Shown here in pieces: positions 25,209 through 34,180 of a DNA stretch of 64,000 bases. Under the pieces are notes generated by a model. That model worked only from the letters and a program-made list of their open reading frames with translations, had not been told where the DNA came from and ran no database searches. The position numbers and the translations under genes are program-made. The DNA is from Janibacter cremeus (GTDB lineage: Bacteria > Actinomycetota > Actinomycetes > Actinomycetales > Dermatophilaceae): contig NZ_CP115184.1 of assembly GCF_029395675.1 (NCBI RefSeq), positions 3,038,001-3,102,000 on the forward strand, read 5' to 3'. The first letter of the stretch is position 1, and every line of letters begins with the position of its first letter.

Positions 25209-27785
25209 GTGACCACGATCACCGTCCGGAGACTCCGCCGCGCACTGCTCGCCCTCGTCGGGCTCGTGGTCGTCGCCGCCGTCGTGCTGGCGGTCGTCGT
25301 CGTCGGTCAGGCCCGGCGTCCGCTCCCGCAGACGACGGGGACCATCGAGGTCCCGGGCCTCGACGGCGAGGTCGAGGTACGGCGCGACGAGCGGGGGATC
25401 CCGCACATCTACGCCGACACGATGGGCGACCTCATGCGCGCGCAGGGGTACGTGCAGGCGCAGGACCGCTTCTTCGAGATGGACATGCGTCGCCACGTGA
25501 CCGCCGGGCGCCTGGCCGAGCTCGTCGGCGAGCCGGGTGTCGAGACCGACAAGGTCATCCGCACCATGGGCTGGCGCCGGGTCGCCGAGCAGGAGCTGCC
25601 CCTGCTCGCGCCGGAGACCCGGCAGGCCCTCGACTCCTTCGCCGAGGGGGTCAACGCATGGCTGGACGACAAGGGCTCGACCGCCGCCATGGGCATGGAG
25701 TACTCGGTCCTGGCCCTCTCCCTCCCGGAGTACAGCGTCGAGGACTGGACCCCGGTCGACTCCCTCGCCTGGCTGAAGGCCATGGCCTGGGACCTGCGCG
25801 GCAACTACGACGGCGAGCTGACCCGTGCCGCCCTCGACGGCAAGGTCGCCACGCCGATGATCGAGCAGCTCTACCCGAAGTACCCGACCGACCGCCATGC
25901 GCCGATCCTCTCCGGCCAGGAGTGGCGGGCGAAGGGGGCACGACCCCCGTCGTTCGCCGCCTCCTCGCCGTCATCGGACAGGCCGGCCTCGACGCCGCAG
26001 GCCCGCTCCGCAGTGGCCGACACCGCGGCGGCGATCGACGCGATCCCTGCACTGCTGGGCAAGGGGCAGGGGATCGGCTCCAACTCGTGGGTGGTCGACG
26101 GGGAGCGCTCCACGACCGGTCAACCGCTGCTCGCCAACGACCCGCACCTGGGCGTGAGCATGCCGGGCATCTGGTACCAGATGGGCCTGCACTGCCGGGA
26201 CGTCGGCGACGCCTGCCCGATCGACGTCTCCGGGTACACCTTCTCCGGGGTGCCGGGCGTCGTCATCGGCCACAACCAGTCCATCGCCTGGGGCTTCACC
26301 AACCTGGGCCCCGACGTCACCGACTTCTACCTCGAGCAGGTCACCGACGGGGAGTACCTGCGCGACGGCGAGCTCCAGCCGCTGGAGACCCGCACCGAGA
26401 CGATCGAGGTCGCCGGGGGCGAGGACGTGGAGATCACCGTCCGCTCCACGGGCCACGGTCCGATCCTGTCCGACGTCGTCCCCGCCGCCGCGGCCGCGGG
26501 ACAGGACGTCGACGTCGAGGGTCGCGCCACGACCAGCTACGCGGTCTCCCTCGCCTGGACGGCGCTGACCCCGAGCGCGACCGGCGACGCGATCCTGGGG
26601 CTGAACTCCGCGACGAACTTCGAGGAGTTCCGCGCCGCGGCGCAGGACTTCGCCGTCCCGAGCCAGAACCTCGTCTACGCCGACACCGAGGGCAACATCG
26701 GCTACCAGGCGCCGGGGCGGATCCCCATCCGCAAGGGCATCGGGAACGACCCGCCCGGCTGGTCGCCGGCCCCGGGCTGGGACTCCGACTACGACTGGGA
26801 CGGGTACGTCCCCTTCAAGGACATGCCGTGGGTGCTCAACCCGGACGACGGCTACATCGTCACCGCCAACCAGCAGGTCACGCCGAGCCGCACGCCCTTC
26901 CTCACCACGGAGTGGGACATGGGCTACCGCTCGCAACGCATCGCGGACCTGCTCACGAGCGAGGAGAAGGTCTCCCCGGAGAAGATGGCCCGCATCCAGC
27001 TCGACACCCACAACGGGCTCGCCGACGCGCTGGTCCCCGCCCTGCTGGAGGTCGAGGTCGACGACTTCACGCGCGACGGGCAGGACCTGCTGCGCACGTG
27101 GGACCGCAGCCAGCTGGCCGGTGACGGCGAGAGCTCCGCGGCCGCCGCGTACTTCAACTCGGTGTGGCGCCAGGTCGTCGAGATCACCTTCAACGACGAC
27201 CTGCCCGCGGAGCTGCAGGCGGCCGGGAGCTCGCAGTACTGGTTGGCCATCGAGGGCCTGCTGGAGAACCCGTCGAGCCAGTGGTGGGACAACCGCACGA
27301 CCCCCGGCATCGTCGAGAACCGCGACGAGGTGCTGCGGAAGGCGCTCGTCGAGGCCCGCCTGGAGCTGACCAGCAGGATGGGCAAGGACCCGGAGGGCTG
27401 GGAGTGGGGCCACCTGCACGGCGTGACCTTCGCCCACCAGGTCCTGGGCGGCGAGGGCCTCCCCGGCCCGATCCGCTCACTGGTCAACTCCGGGCCCCAC
27501 CCCGTCGGCGGCAGCTCCTCGACGGTCAACGCGATGGCTTGGGACGCCTCCGAGGGGTTCGCCGTCACCGCCGCGCCGTCGATGCGGATGATCGTCGACC
27601 TCGGTGACCTCGACGAGTCCCGGTGGGTGAACCAGACCGGCAACTCCGGCCACCCCCTCAGCGGCCACTACGACGACCAGGTCGACGCGTGGCTCGAGGG
27701 GCGCACCTACGCGTGGCCCTCCAGCCGGGAGGCGGTCGTCCGGGCGACCGAGGACACCCTCACGCTCGAGCCGGAGGAGGACTAG
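25209..27785 (+). CDS. penicillin acylase family protein (Ntn hydrolase)
   Basis: An 858-aa precursor. An N-terminal hydrophobic segment (~10-33) exports or anchors it. Residues 45-250 form the A chain (VRRDERGIPHIYADT; GYVQAQDRFFEMDM; RLAELVG). Autoproteolysis is expected before Ser291 in GIGSNSWVV, making the Ser the N-terminal nucleophile of the B chain, as in penicillin G acylase (SNxW). Later blocks such as LLANDPHLG, NQSIAWGFTN, TANQQVTPS and HPLSGHYDDQ match the family. It cleaves amide bonds, possibly N-acyl-homoserine lactones or other acyl amides; the true substrate is unknown. The linker at ~237-275 is low-complexity. Confidence 0.9.
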   Translation: MTTITVRRLRRALLALVGLVVVAAVVLAVVVVGQARRPLPQTTGTIEVPGLDGEVEVRRDERGIPHIYADTMGDLMRAQGYVQAQDRFFEMDMRRHVTAGRLAELVGEPGVETDKVIRTMGWRRVAEQELPLLAPETRQALDSFAEGVNAWLDDKGSTAAMGMEYSVLALSLPEYSVEDWTPVDSLAWLKAMAWDLRGNYDGELTRAALDGKVATPMIEQLYPKYPTDRHAPILSGQEWRAKGARPPSFAASSPSSDRPASTPQARSAVADTAAAIDAIPALLGKGQGIGSNSWVVDGERSTTGQPLLANDPHLGVSMPGIWYQMGLHCRDVGDACPIDVSGYTFSGVPGVVIGHNQSIAWGFTNLGPDVTDFYLEQVTDGEYLRDGELQPLETRTETIEVAGGEDVEITVRSTGHGPILSDVVPAAAAAGQDVDVEGRATTSYAVSLAWTALTPSATGDAILGLNSATNFEEFRAAAQDFAVPSQNLVYADTEGNIGYQAPGRIPIRKGIGNDPPGWSPAPGWDSDYDWDGYVPFKDMPWVLNPDDGYIVTANQQVTPSRTPFLTTEWDMGYRSQRIADLLTSEEKVSPEKMARIQLDTHNGLADALVPALLEVEVDDFTRDGQDLLRTWDRSQLAGDGESSAAAAYFNSVWRQVVEITFNDDLPAELQAAGSSQYWLAIEGLLENPSSQWWDNRTTPGIVENRDEVLRKALVEARLELTSRMGKDPEGWEWGHLHGVTFAHQVLGGEGLPGPIRSLVNSGPHPVGGSSSTVNAMAWDASEGFAVTAAPSMRMIVDLGDLDESRWVNQTGNSGHPLSGHYDDQVDAWLEGRTYAWPSSREAVVRATEDTLTLEPEED

Positions 27786-28390
27786 CCGGGCGGAAGGGGG
27801 TCGGTCGCGCCGGTGACCCCGCCGGCGGTGACGACGGTGGTCACCGGGACGTCGTGCGCGTCCCGCGGCAGCGCCCGGGTGGTGTGCTCGCCCGGGTGGA
27901 GCAGCACGAGGACCGGCGTGCCGGCCGGGAGCATCGGCAGCACCCGGTCGTAGCAGCCGCCGCCCTGGCCCAGACGCGTGCCGGTCGTGTCGACGGCCAA
28001 CGCCGGGATGACGGCCAGGTCGGCGTTGGCGGGCGAGTCGACACCCAGCGGGGTGCGTCCGGGATCGGTCGGGTCGCACCAGTCCAGCCGCATGTCCGGG
28101 AGTGTGATCGGCACGAGCACCCGGTGACCTGCGGCCTGCAGCGCCGCGTTGAGCCGCGTCGTCGGCGGCTCGTGGGGGAGCGACTCGTACGACAGGACGG
28201 TGCGTGCGCCTCTCCCGTTCCCTGAGGCGCGAGGGGCCTCCGGGCCCGAGCCTCGAAGGGGGGTGGCCCCGGTGATCGCCGCCGCGATTGCCTCGGCGTC
28301 GGCGCCGAGATCACGGGAGGCGACCAGCCGGCGTCGGTGCGCCCGCAGGCGGCGGCGGGTCTCTCCCTTCGTCTCCTCGGCGAGGTCCAT
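27782..28390 (-). CDS. 5-formyltetrahydrofolate cyclo-ligase
   Basis: A 202-aa enzyme that converts 5-formyl-THF to 5,10-methenyl-THF with ATP. Signs are the N-terminal ETRRRLRAHRR, VLSYESLPHEPPT, the DPGRTPLGVDSP strand and GTRLGQGGGCYDRVLP, the phosphate-binding motif of the family. ATG 28390 is 6 nt after a TACGAT -10 box. It converges 4 nt into the acylase gene and diverges from galU, whose promoter overlaps its own. Confidence 0.9.
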   Translation of the reverse strand: MDLAEETKGETRRRLRAHRRRLVASRDLGADAEAIAAAITGATPLRGSGPEAPRASGNGRGARTVLSYESLPHEPPTTRLNAALQAAGHRVLVPITLPDMRLDWCDPTDPGRTPLGVDSPANADLAVIPALAVDTTGTRLGQGGGCYDRVLPMLPAGTPVLVLLHPGEHTTRALPRDAHDVPVTTVVTAGGVTGATDPLPPG

Positions 28391-28396
28391 GACGGC

Positions 28397-28402
28397 ATCG
28401 TA
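28397..28402 (-). promoter_or_regulatory. -10 box for 5-FCL, overlapping the galU -10 box
   Basis: Minus-strand TACGAT, 6 nt before ATG 28390. It shares bases 28401-28402 with the plus-strand TAAGGT of galU. Confidence 0.5.
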
Positions 28403-28406
28403 AGGT
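28401..28406 (+). promoter_or_regulatory. -10 box for galU
   Basis: TAAGGT, 6 nt before ATG 28413, with no ribosome-binding site. Only 22 bp separate the divergent start codons. Confidence 0.5.
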
Positions 28407-28412
28407 GGCGCC

Positions 28413-29813
28413 ATGGGAGTCGAGGGTCGTGATGAGGCTGTTCGTACGATGACCGAGCGCGGGATCGATCCGCGGGCGATCGCGGTCTTCGAGGACTACT
28501 GGCAGCAGCTCGCGGACGGCGCGCAGGGAACGATCCCCGAGGAGACGATCGAGCCGCTCGTCGACGTGCCCGAGCTGGCCGCCATCGAGGTCGACGACGA
28601 GGAGCGCCGGGCGGCGCTCGCCAAGGTCGCCGTGGTCAAGCTCAACGGCGGGCTCGGCACGAGCATGGGGATGAGCGGCGCGAAGTCCGCGCTCGTCGCC
28701 CGCGACGGGTTGACCTTCCTGGACGTGATCGCCCGCCAGCTGGTCGGCCTCGAGGAGCGCTACGGCTCCCGCCCGCCGCTGGTGCTGATGAACACGCCCC
28801 GCACCCGCACGGACTCGCTGGGCATCCTCGAGCGCTACCCCCAGCTGGCCCAGCAGGACCTGCCGCTGGACTTCCTGCAGAGCATGGAGCCCAAGCTCGA
28901 CGCCGAGACCCTGGCGCCGGTCTCCTGGCCGGAGGACCCCTCGCTCGAGTGGTGCCCGCCGGGCCACGGCGACGTCTACGTCTCGCTCGCCGCCTCCGGG
29001 CTCCTCCAGCAGATGCGCGAGGCGGGGTACCGGTACGCCTTCATCTCCAATGCCGACAACCTCGGCGCCACCTGCGATCCCGACATCGCCGCGTGGCTGC
29101 TCGCGGAAGGCATCCCCTTCGCCGCCGAGGTCGCCGAGCGGACCCTGAACGACCGCAAGGGCGGGCACGTCGCCGTGCGCAGGTCCGACGGGCGGATCAT
29201 CCTGCGTGAGTCGGCGATGGTGGCCGACGAGGAGCAGGAGCTCTTCCAGGACACCAGCCGCCACCAGTGGTTCAACACCAACAACCTGTGGGTGGGGCTG
29301 GACGAGCTCGACGAGCTGATGCGTGAGCGCGACGGGGTGCTCGGGCTGCCGATCATCGTCAACCGCAAGAACGTCGACCCCCGACGCAAGGACAGCCCGC
29401 CGGTCATCCAGATCGAGTCGGCGATGGGCACCGCGGTCGAGGCCTTCGAGGGGAGCGTCGCGTTGCGGGTGCCGCGCACGCGCTTCCGGCCGGTGAAGAC
29501 CACCAACGAGCTGCTCCTGCTGCGCTCCGACGTCTTCGAGCTCGACGAGCAGTCCCGGATCGTCTCCCGGATCGAGCACGCCGAGCCGCGGATCTCCCTC
29601 GACGGCCACTACAAGCTCATCTCCGACTTCGACGAGCGCTTCCCCCACGGCCCGCCGTCCCTGCGCGAGTGCACCTCGCTCGCCGTCGAGGGGGACGTCA
29701 CCTTCGGCGCGGACGTCACGGCCGTCGGTGACGTGGAGGTCGTCGCCGCCGAGCCGGCGCAGGTCGACGCCGGTGCGCGCCTGACCGGCCGCACCGAGCT
29801 GCCCGTGCGGTGA
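28413..29813 (+). CDS. galU: UTP-glucose-1-phosphate uridylyltransferase
   Basis: A 466-aa enzyme of the eukaryote-like UGP2 family, making UDP-glucose from UTP and glucose-1-phosphate for cell-envelope glycans. The nucleotide-binding loop KLNGGLGTSMG (76-86) with the following Lys91, CPPGHGDVY, FISNADNLGA and FNTNNLWVGL are all present. The C terminus has a left-handed beta-helix pattern (VEGDVTFGADVTAVGDVEV). The stop overlaps the rimJ-like GTG (GTGA at 29810-29813). Confidence 0.93.
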   Translation: MGVEGRDEAVRTMTERGIDPRAIAVFEDYWQQLADGAQGTIPEETIEPLVDVPELAAIEVDDEERRAALAKVAVVKLNGGLGTSMGMSGAKSALVARDGLTFLDVIARQLVGLEERYGSRPPLVLMNTPRTRTDSLGILERYPQLAQQDLPLDFLQSMEPKLDAETLAPVSWPEDPSLEWCPPGHGDVYVSLAASGLLQQMREAGYRYAFISNADNLGATCDPDIAAWLLAEGIPFAAEVAERTLNDRKGGHVAVRRSDGRIILRESAMVADEEQELFQDTSRHQWFNTNNLWVGLDELDELMRERDGVLGLPIIVNRKNVDPRRKDSPPVIQIESAMGTAVEAFEGSVALRVPRTRFRPVKTTNELLLLRSDVFELDEQSRIVSRIEHAEPRISLDGHYKLISDFDERFPHGPPSLRECTSLAVEGDVTFGADVTAVGDVEVVAAEPAQVDAGARLTGRTELPVR

Positions 29814-30463
29814 CCCGACGTCGGGAGACCGTCCTCACCGGGGCCACCCCGCAGGGTGAGCCGGTGGTCCTGCGTCCGCTGCGAAGGGGGGACCGCCGCG
29901 CCTTCCTCGACCTGCGCTCGCGCAACGCCTCCTGGTTGTCGCCGTGGGACCCGACGGTCCCGCCGGGCGGACGGCCGCGCCGGGACCTCGGACGGGACTT
30001 CTCCGGCTACGTGCGCGCGCTGGCCCGTGAGGCCAGGTCGGGCACGGGGCTGAGTCTGGTGATCGTCGTCGGGGGCGAGATCGTCGGGATGGTCTCCGCC
30101 AGCGGCATCGTCGAGGGCGCACTGCGGTCGGGCAGCCTCGGGTACTGGGTCGGGCGGGAGGCCGCCGGACGCTGGATCGCACCCACCGCTGTCGCGATGC
30201 TCGGCGACCACCTGATGGACCCGAAGGGCCGTGCGCTGCACCGCATCCAGCTCGAGATCATCCCTGACAACACCGCGAGCCTGGCGGTCGCGGCCAAGCT
30301 CGGGATGCGTGATGAGGGCACCAGACGCTCCTACCTGCACATCGGCGGCAGCTGGCGAGACCACCGCTCGTTCGCCGTCGTGGCGGAGGAAGTCGGCCGG
30401 GGAGGACTGATGGCACGTCTGTCACATGAATATCAGCAGTCACAAACGCGACACACCGAGTAA
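29810..30463 (+). CDS. GNAT family N-acetyltransferase (RimJ/RimL type)
   Basis: A 217-aa acetyltransferase. The order is VVLRPLRRGDRRAFLDLR, then IVVGGEIVGMVSASGIVEG, a coenzyme-A segment around YWVGREAAGRWIA, and HRIQLEIIPDNTASLAVAAK and then LGMRDEGTRRSY. This pattern is typical of RimJ/RimL-like Nalpha-acetyltransferases acting on protein N-termini. It is coupled to galU through a 4-nt overlap and followed by sepX, the same order as in mycobacteria except that moeA is absent between galU and this gene. Confidence 0.88.
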   Translation: MTRRRETVLTGATPQGEPVVLRPLRRGDRRAFLDLRSRNASWLSPWDPTVPPGGRPRRDLGRDFSGYVRALAREARSGTGLSLVIVVGGEIVGMVSASGIVEGALRSGSLGYWVGREAAGRWIAPTAVAMLGDHLMDPKGRALHRIQLEIIPDNTASLAVAAKLGMRDEGTRRSYLHIGGSWRDHRSFAVVAEEVGRGGLMARLSHEYQQSQTRHTE

Positions 30464-30491
30464 CTTGCGCCACGCTGCGTGACTTCCTGCC

Positions 30492-30497
30492 TAGCGT
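30492..30497 (+). promoter_or_regulatory. -10 box of a probable leaderless sepX transcript
   Basis: TAGCGT ends 7 nt before GTG 30505. Confidence 0.45.
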
Positions 30498-30504
30498 TGT
30501 CCTC

Positions 30505-31344
30505 GTGCAGCCAAGCAGCTTGATCTTCGTCCTCGTCGTGGCGATCTGGGCTGTCTATCTGCTCCAGTACTGGATCAAGCGCCGCGACCACCTGTCCACG
30601 GTCCGGTCGGTCGATCGCTTCTCCGCCGCCATGCGCGTCCTGGACGACCACCGCATGGGGCGCGGGGCCGCCGAGCCGATGCCGCGCTCCTACTCCGTCG
30701 CCCCGACCCGGGCCGCCCGCCCGGAGGTCACCGTCAAGCACGCCGAGGCCACGCCCGCCCGTGCCGGGCGGGCCGGCGGGGTGCCGCGCCGACTGCGTGG
30801 CCTGACGCTGCTGGCGATGATCACGCTGGTGCCGCTCGTCGCGGTCGCCGCGGTCCTCGGTCCGCTGCCCTGGTGGGCGATCCTCGTGCCGCTGGTCGGT
30901 GTCGTCGCGGCCTTCGTCTGGCTGCGCCGCGCCGTCGTCGCCGAGCGCTCCGCCGCCCGCCGTGTCCGCGTCGAGCGTCGCCAGGATGTGGCGCCGCGTG
31001 CCGAGCGTCCGGTGGCGCCGGCCCGCCCGGCTGCCCCTGCACGAACCGCTGCGCCCGATGTGGCCCGGCCCGCCGCTCGCAGCACCCGCGTCTACGACGT
31101 CGCCCAGGACCAGGATCCGGTCGAGGAGGTCGTCGTCGAGCCGGTGGCCACCGTCGCCGAGCCCGAGCCCGGGACATGGCAGCCGACGCCCGTGCCGCGC
31201 CCGATGTACACGATGAAGGCCAAGGCCGAGCGTCGCGAGCCCGCGCCCGTGCCGGCGTCGCCGGCACCCGCACCGGCTGGTGACGTCCCGCAGGTCATCG
31301 AGGTCGAGGACGAGGACCTGCCGGCCATCGCCGGCTGGGCCTGA
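30505..31344 (+). CDS. sepX: divisome protein SepX/GlpR
   Basis: A 279-aa membrane protein of the actinobacterial SepX/GlpR family, which interacts with division and polar-growth proteins (Wag31/DivIVA in mycobacteria, the divisome in Streptomyces). There is a single N-terminal helix (~5-22), then YWIKRRDHLSTVRSVDRFS and AMRVLDDHR, which are the conserved cytoplasmic block, and two helices at ~95-145. The Pro/Ala-rich tail ends with GWA; it contains PRPMYTMKAKAERR. Its place after galU and rimJ supports the call. The stop codon lies inside a partial copy of the dispersed repeat flank. Confidence 0.85.
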   Translation: MQPSSLIFVLVVAIWAVYLLQYWIKRRDHLSTVRSVDRFSAAMRVLDDHRMGRGAAEPMPRSYSVAPTRAARPEVTVKHAEATPARAGRAGGVPRRLRGLTLLAMITLVPLVAVAAVLGPLPWWAILVPLVGVVAAFVWLRRAVVAERSAARRVRVERRQDVAPRAERPVAPARPAAPARTAAPDVARPAARSTRVYDVAQDQDPVEEVVVEPVATVAEPEPGTWQPTPVPRPMYTMKAKAERREPAPVPASPAPAPAGDVPQVIEVEDEDLPAIAGWA

Positions 31345-31380
31345 GCCGGGCGACACCCCCCTTCGCCCGCTCGCATCGGG
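31339..31380 (+). repeat. partial copy of the dispersed element's 3' flank
   Basis: GCCTGAGCCGGGCGAC, then CCCTTCGCCCGCTCGCATC, matches the sequence after copy 3 (GCCTGAGTCGGGCGAC, then CCCTTCGTCCGCTCGGATC). It starts at the sepX stop codon, preceded by a short GCCGGC-catc-GCCGGC hairpin in the coding end. It lies again in a convergent gap. Confidence 0.5.
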
Positions 31381-31389
31381 ACCACCCGG

Positions 31390-32667
31390 TCAGGTCGAGT
31401 AGGGGCTCTCCCCGGGCTTGATCTCGGCACGCTCCTCGGCCTGCACGAGGTCCTCGGCGATCTCGGCGTCCTCGCTGTCCGTGGTCAGCTGCTCCGGATC
31501 GTCCACGTCCGCTGGGTCCGGGTCGAGCAGGTTGTGGCCGACGGCGTTGAGCACTGCCACGAGGGGCACGGCGATCAGTGCGCCGATGACGCCGCCGAGG
31601 ATGATGCCGGTGGCGATGCCGAGGATCACCCCGAGCGGGTGGACCCGGACGGCACGACCGAGCAGCAGGGGCTGGAGCAGCTGCTGCTCGATCTGCTGCA
31701 CGGCGACGACGACGCCGAGCATGAGCAGCGCGGTGACCGGTCCCTTGGCGACGAAGGCGAGCAGCACCGCGATGAACCCGGAGACCAGCGCTCCGACGAT
31801 CGGCACGAAGGCACCGATGAAGACGAGCAGGGCGATGCCCGAGGCAAGGGGGACGCCGAGCGCGAACGCACCGAGCCCGATCCCGAGGGCGTCGACCCCC
31901 GCGACCAGGATCGTTGCGCGGGTGAATGCCTTCAGCTGGTGCCACGCGATCGCCCCGGAGGAGAGGACCTTGGCCCGGGCGGCGCGGGGGAAGAGCCGCA
32001 CGGCCCAGGCCCAGATCCCGGGCCCGTCGTAGAGGAAGAAGAACAGGGTGAACATCGCCAGCAGGAAGCCGGTGAGTCCCTGTCCCAGGGCGGAACCGGC
32101 CTGGGTGGCCAGGTTGGACAGGCGGTCGCCCTCGGAGATCGTGGCCCACTGCTCGGCGAACCACCCCGTCAGCTGCGCCTCGCTGAGCCCGAACGTGCTC
32201 TCGACCCACGTACGTGACTGGGACAGTCCCTTGGTCACCTGGTCGACGATGTCGCCGACCTGGGTCGCGAACTGGTTGCCGACGTAGCTGAAGAGCGCCA
32301 CGATCCCCGCCAGGGTCCCGAGCACGGTGATGAGTGCGGCCACGCCCTTGGGGAGGATGATCCGCAGCCGGCAGAACAGCGGCTCGAGGAGGGCGGCGAG
32401 CAGCAGCGCGACGACGACGGGGATGACGACCTGGGCCAGGATCGTGGCGAGCTTGAGGGCCGCGACGATGGCGACGGCGATGATCAGGGAGCGCCACGCC
32501 CACTCCGAGAGGGCCCGCACGGTCCCCGGCACCGCGGTGACGCCGTCGTCGGACTCGGGCGCCGTCCGGATGACGATCGGCCGGTCCTCGCGACGGGCGG
32601 GGAGACTCGCCAGCCGCCGTGATGGCCGCGGCAGCCCGAGTCCTCTCAGGCGGCGCTTGGCGGACAT
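31390..32667 (-). CDS. AI-2E family transporter (PerM-like)
   Basis: A 425-aa protein with about eight membrane helices. The family pattern is visible: an N-terminal pair of helices (SLIIAVAIVAALKLATILAQ), a long loop (QVTKGLSQSRTWVE), then GFLLAMFTLFFFLYDG, TILVAGVDALGIGLGAF, FIGAFVPIVGALVSGF, QQIEQQLLQPLLLGRAVRVHP and the closing helix. Members move solutes or Na+ and the AI-2 name is historical; the substrate is unknown. GAGGAG precedes ATG 32667. It is monocistronic, with its promoter facing tRNA-Ala. Confidence 0.85.
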   Translation of the reverse strand: MSAKRRLRGLGLPRPSRRLASLPARREDRPIVIRTAPESDDGVTAVPGTVRALSEWAWRSLIIAVAIVAALKLATILAQVVIPVVVALLLAALLEPLFCRLRIILPKGVAALITVLGTLAGIVALFSYVGNQFATQVGDIVDQVTKGLSQSRTWVESTFGLSEAQLTGWFAEQWATISEGDRLSNLATQAGSALGQGLTGFLLAMFTLFFFLYDGPGIWAWAVRLFPRAARAKVLSSGAIAWHQLKAFTRATILVAGVDALGIGLGAFALGVPLASGIALLVFIGAFVPIVGALVSGFIAVLLAFVAKGPVTALLMLGVVVAVQQIEQQLLQPLLLGRAVRVHPLGVILGIATGIILGGVIGALIAVPLVAVLNAVGHNLLDPDPADVDDPEQLTTDSEDAEIAEDLVQAEERAEIKPGESPYST

Positions 32668-32754
32668 GCGGCTCCTCGGGGTCGGGTGGGCTCGACTCTA
32701 GTCCGCGGAATTGTGGTGAGGGGCAGGGGCGGTGTTATGGTTACCGACGTTCTT

Positions 32755-32831
<77 letters not shown>

Positions 32832-32838
32832 TGAAGAT

Positions 32839-32887
32839 CCCCGGCACAGCAGCGAAAACGCTGGTTCTGTGGCCGGGGTTTCTCTTT
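32839..32887. terminator. hairpin terminator shared by tRNA-Ala and int
   Basis: CCCCGG (32839-32844) pairs with CCGGGG (32873-32878), with inner ACAG/CTGT and CAGCG-aaaa-CGCTG pairs, followed by TTTCTCTTT. A near-identical copy lies at 38855-38903 beyond attR. Confidence 0.8.
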
Positions 32888-32888
32888 G

Positions 32889-33971
32889 TCATTCCGACCT
32901 CGCCTCCCGATCTGCCCCCCGGGTGCCCCCCGACGGTGCGTTGAGCCGCTCCAGACCGGCCCGATCGGCACCCGTACCGAGGAAGTGCAGGTACCGGTTC
33001 GTGGTCGCGATCGACTCGTGTCCCATCCACGCCTGGACGGTGCCCGGGTCCACGCCGCGGCTCAGCCAGAGGCAGGCCGCCGTGTGTCGCAGGTCGTGCA
33101 CCCGACGGCCCTGGCCGGTCGTCGGCCAGTTCAGGCTGCGGAGGACCGCCGAGCGGTGCAGCTGGGCGCCGCGCTCGGTCGTGAAGAGCAGATCCCGCTG
33201 GTGCTTGCCCTCGCTCAGGTGCTGGACGATCGGCAGCACCCGGTTGGCCAGGGGGACCCGTCGGGATCGCCGGCCCTTGGTGCCCTTGATCGCGTGGCCC
33301 TCGGGCTGGGAGCGGCGCACCAGCAGACCCGGCGTGGGCACCTGCATGACGTCCTCGACCCGCATCGCCCGGGCCTCGGCCCAGCGCAACCCGGTCCACG
33401 CGAGCACGAGCATCAGGTCGGCCAGGTGCGGCGAGATCGCGGTCCACTGGGCATGTGCCGCCTCCAGCGCCTCCTCGCTGAAAGGGTCCATCTCCTCGAC
33501 CTCGCCGGACTGCTTGGGTACACGCGCCCCCGTGACCGGGTTGGCCACGACGATCTTCTCCCGCACGCACCAGGCGAAGAAGGAGGACAGGCTGGCCCGG
33601 AACCGCTGAACGGAGCTCTCCGCCAGACCGTCCGCGAGGAGCGCCTCGAACGAGCGCGCGACCTCCCGCCCGGAGACGGCGGACACGTGCAGCGCCAGCA
33701 TGCTCGTCGGCATCAGGCGCAGCAGGTCCTGGTCGCTCCGGTAGGTCTTGGCGGCGACGGTCGTGGACCGCACCTTGAGCCACTGGGCGACGAGGACGCG
33801 CACGCGTTGCCGGCCGGCGCGGGGGTCGACCCCGCCGGCCAGTGCCGCCCGCTCGCGGGCGAGCCATCCCTTCGCCTCCCGCTGGGTGTCGAAGACCTTG
33901 CTCGCCACATCGACCCGGCCGCTCTTCAGCTTCGCGCGGAACCGACCGTTCGGCAGCTTCTGCACGCTCAC
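32889..33971 (-). CDS. int: tyrosine site-specific integrase
   Basis: A 360-aa phage-type integrase. An arm-binding N-terminus (QKLPNGRFRAKLKSGRVD) and a SAM-like core-binding domain (~50-155) precede the catalytic domain with Arg196 (WTGLRWAEA), His292 and Arg295 (HDLRHTA), His318 (MGHES) and Tyr327 (NRYLH). All catalytic residues are present, so it is probably active. The start is GTG 33971, overlapping the xis stop (GTGA). Its 3' end faces tRNA-Ala, the usual position beside attP, and it should recombine the 46-bp repeats. Confidence 0.95.
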   Translation of the reverse strand: MSVQKLPNGRFRAKLKSGRVDVASKVFDTQREAKGWLARERAALAGGVDPRAGRQRVRVLVAQWLKVRSTTVAAKTYRSDQDLLRLMPTSMLALHVSAVSGREVARSFEALLADGLAESSVQRFRASLSSFFAWCVREKIVVANPVTGARVPKQSGEVEEMDPFSEEALEAAHAQWTAISPHLADLMLVLAWTGLRWAEARAMRVEDVMQVPTPGLLVRRSQPEGHAIKGTKGRRSRRVPLANRVLPIVQHLSEGKHQRDLLFTTERGAQLHRSAVLRSLNWPTTGQGRRVHDLRHTAACLWLSRGVDPGTVQAWMGHESIATTNRYLHFLGTGADRAGLERLNAPSGGTRGADREARSE

Positions 33972-34180
33972 GCCGCGCTCCGCTTCACCCAGGCGGCCAC
34001 GTCCTCCCGCTGGTAGCGTGGGCTGAAGGGGGTCAGCCACGTCACCCGTGGCCCGTGGCCCACCTGTCGCCATCGGCACAGTGTCGACGGCGAGATCTGC
34101 AGCGCCTCTGCGACCTCCGCGGTGGTCAACAACCGCTCGAGCGCCGGTGTTGGTTGGTCCTGCATCTGTTGCTCCATCAT
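33968..34180 (-). CDS. xis: excisionase (helix-turn-helix, MerR-like Xis)
   Basis: A 70-aa protein. LLTTAEVAEALQISPSTLCR is the winged-helix core, followed by WRQVGHGPRVTWLTPFSPRYQREDVAAWV, as in the small excisionases of actinomycete integrative elements. It binds near att sites and directs the integrase to excise. Both ends overlap neighbours by 4 nt (rep stop at 34177-34180, int start at 33968-33971), forming a coupled rep-xis-int unit. Confidence 0.88.
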   Translation of the reverse strand: MMEQQMQDQPTPALERLLTTAEVAEALQISPSTLCRWRQVGHGPRVTWLTPFSPRYQREDVAAWVKRSAA

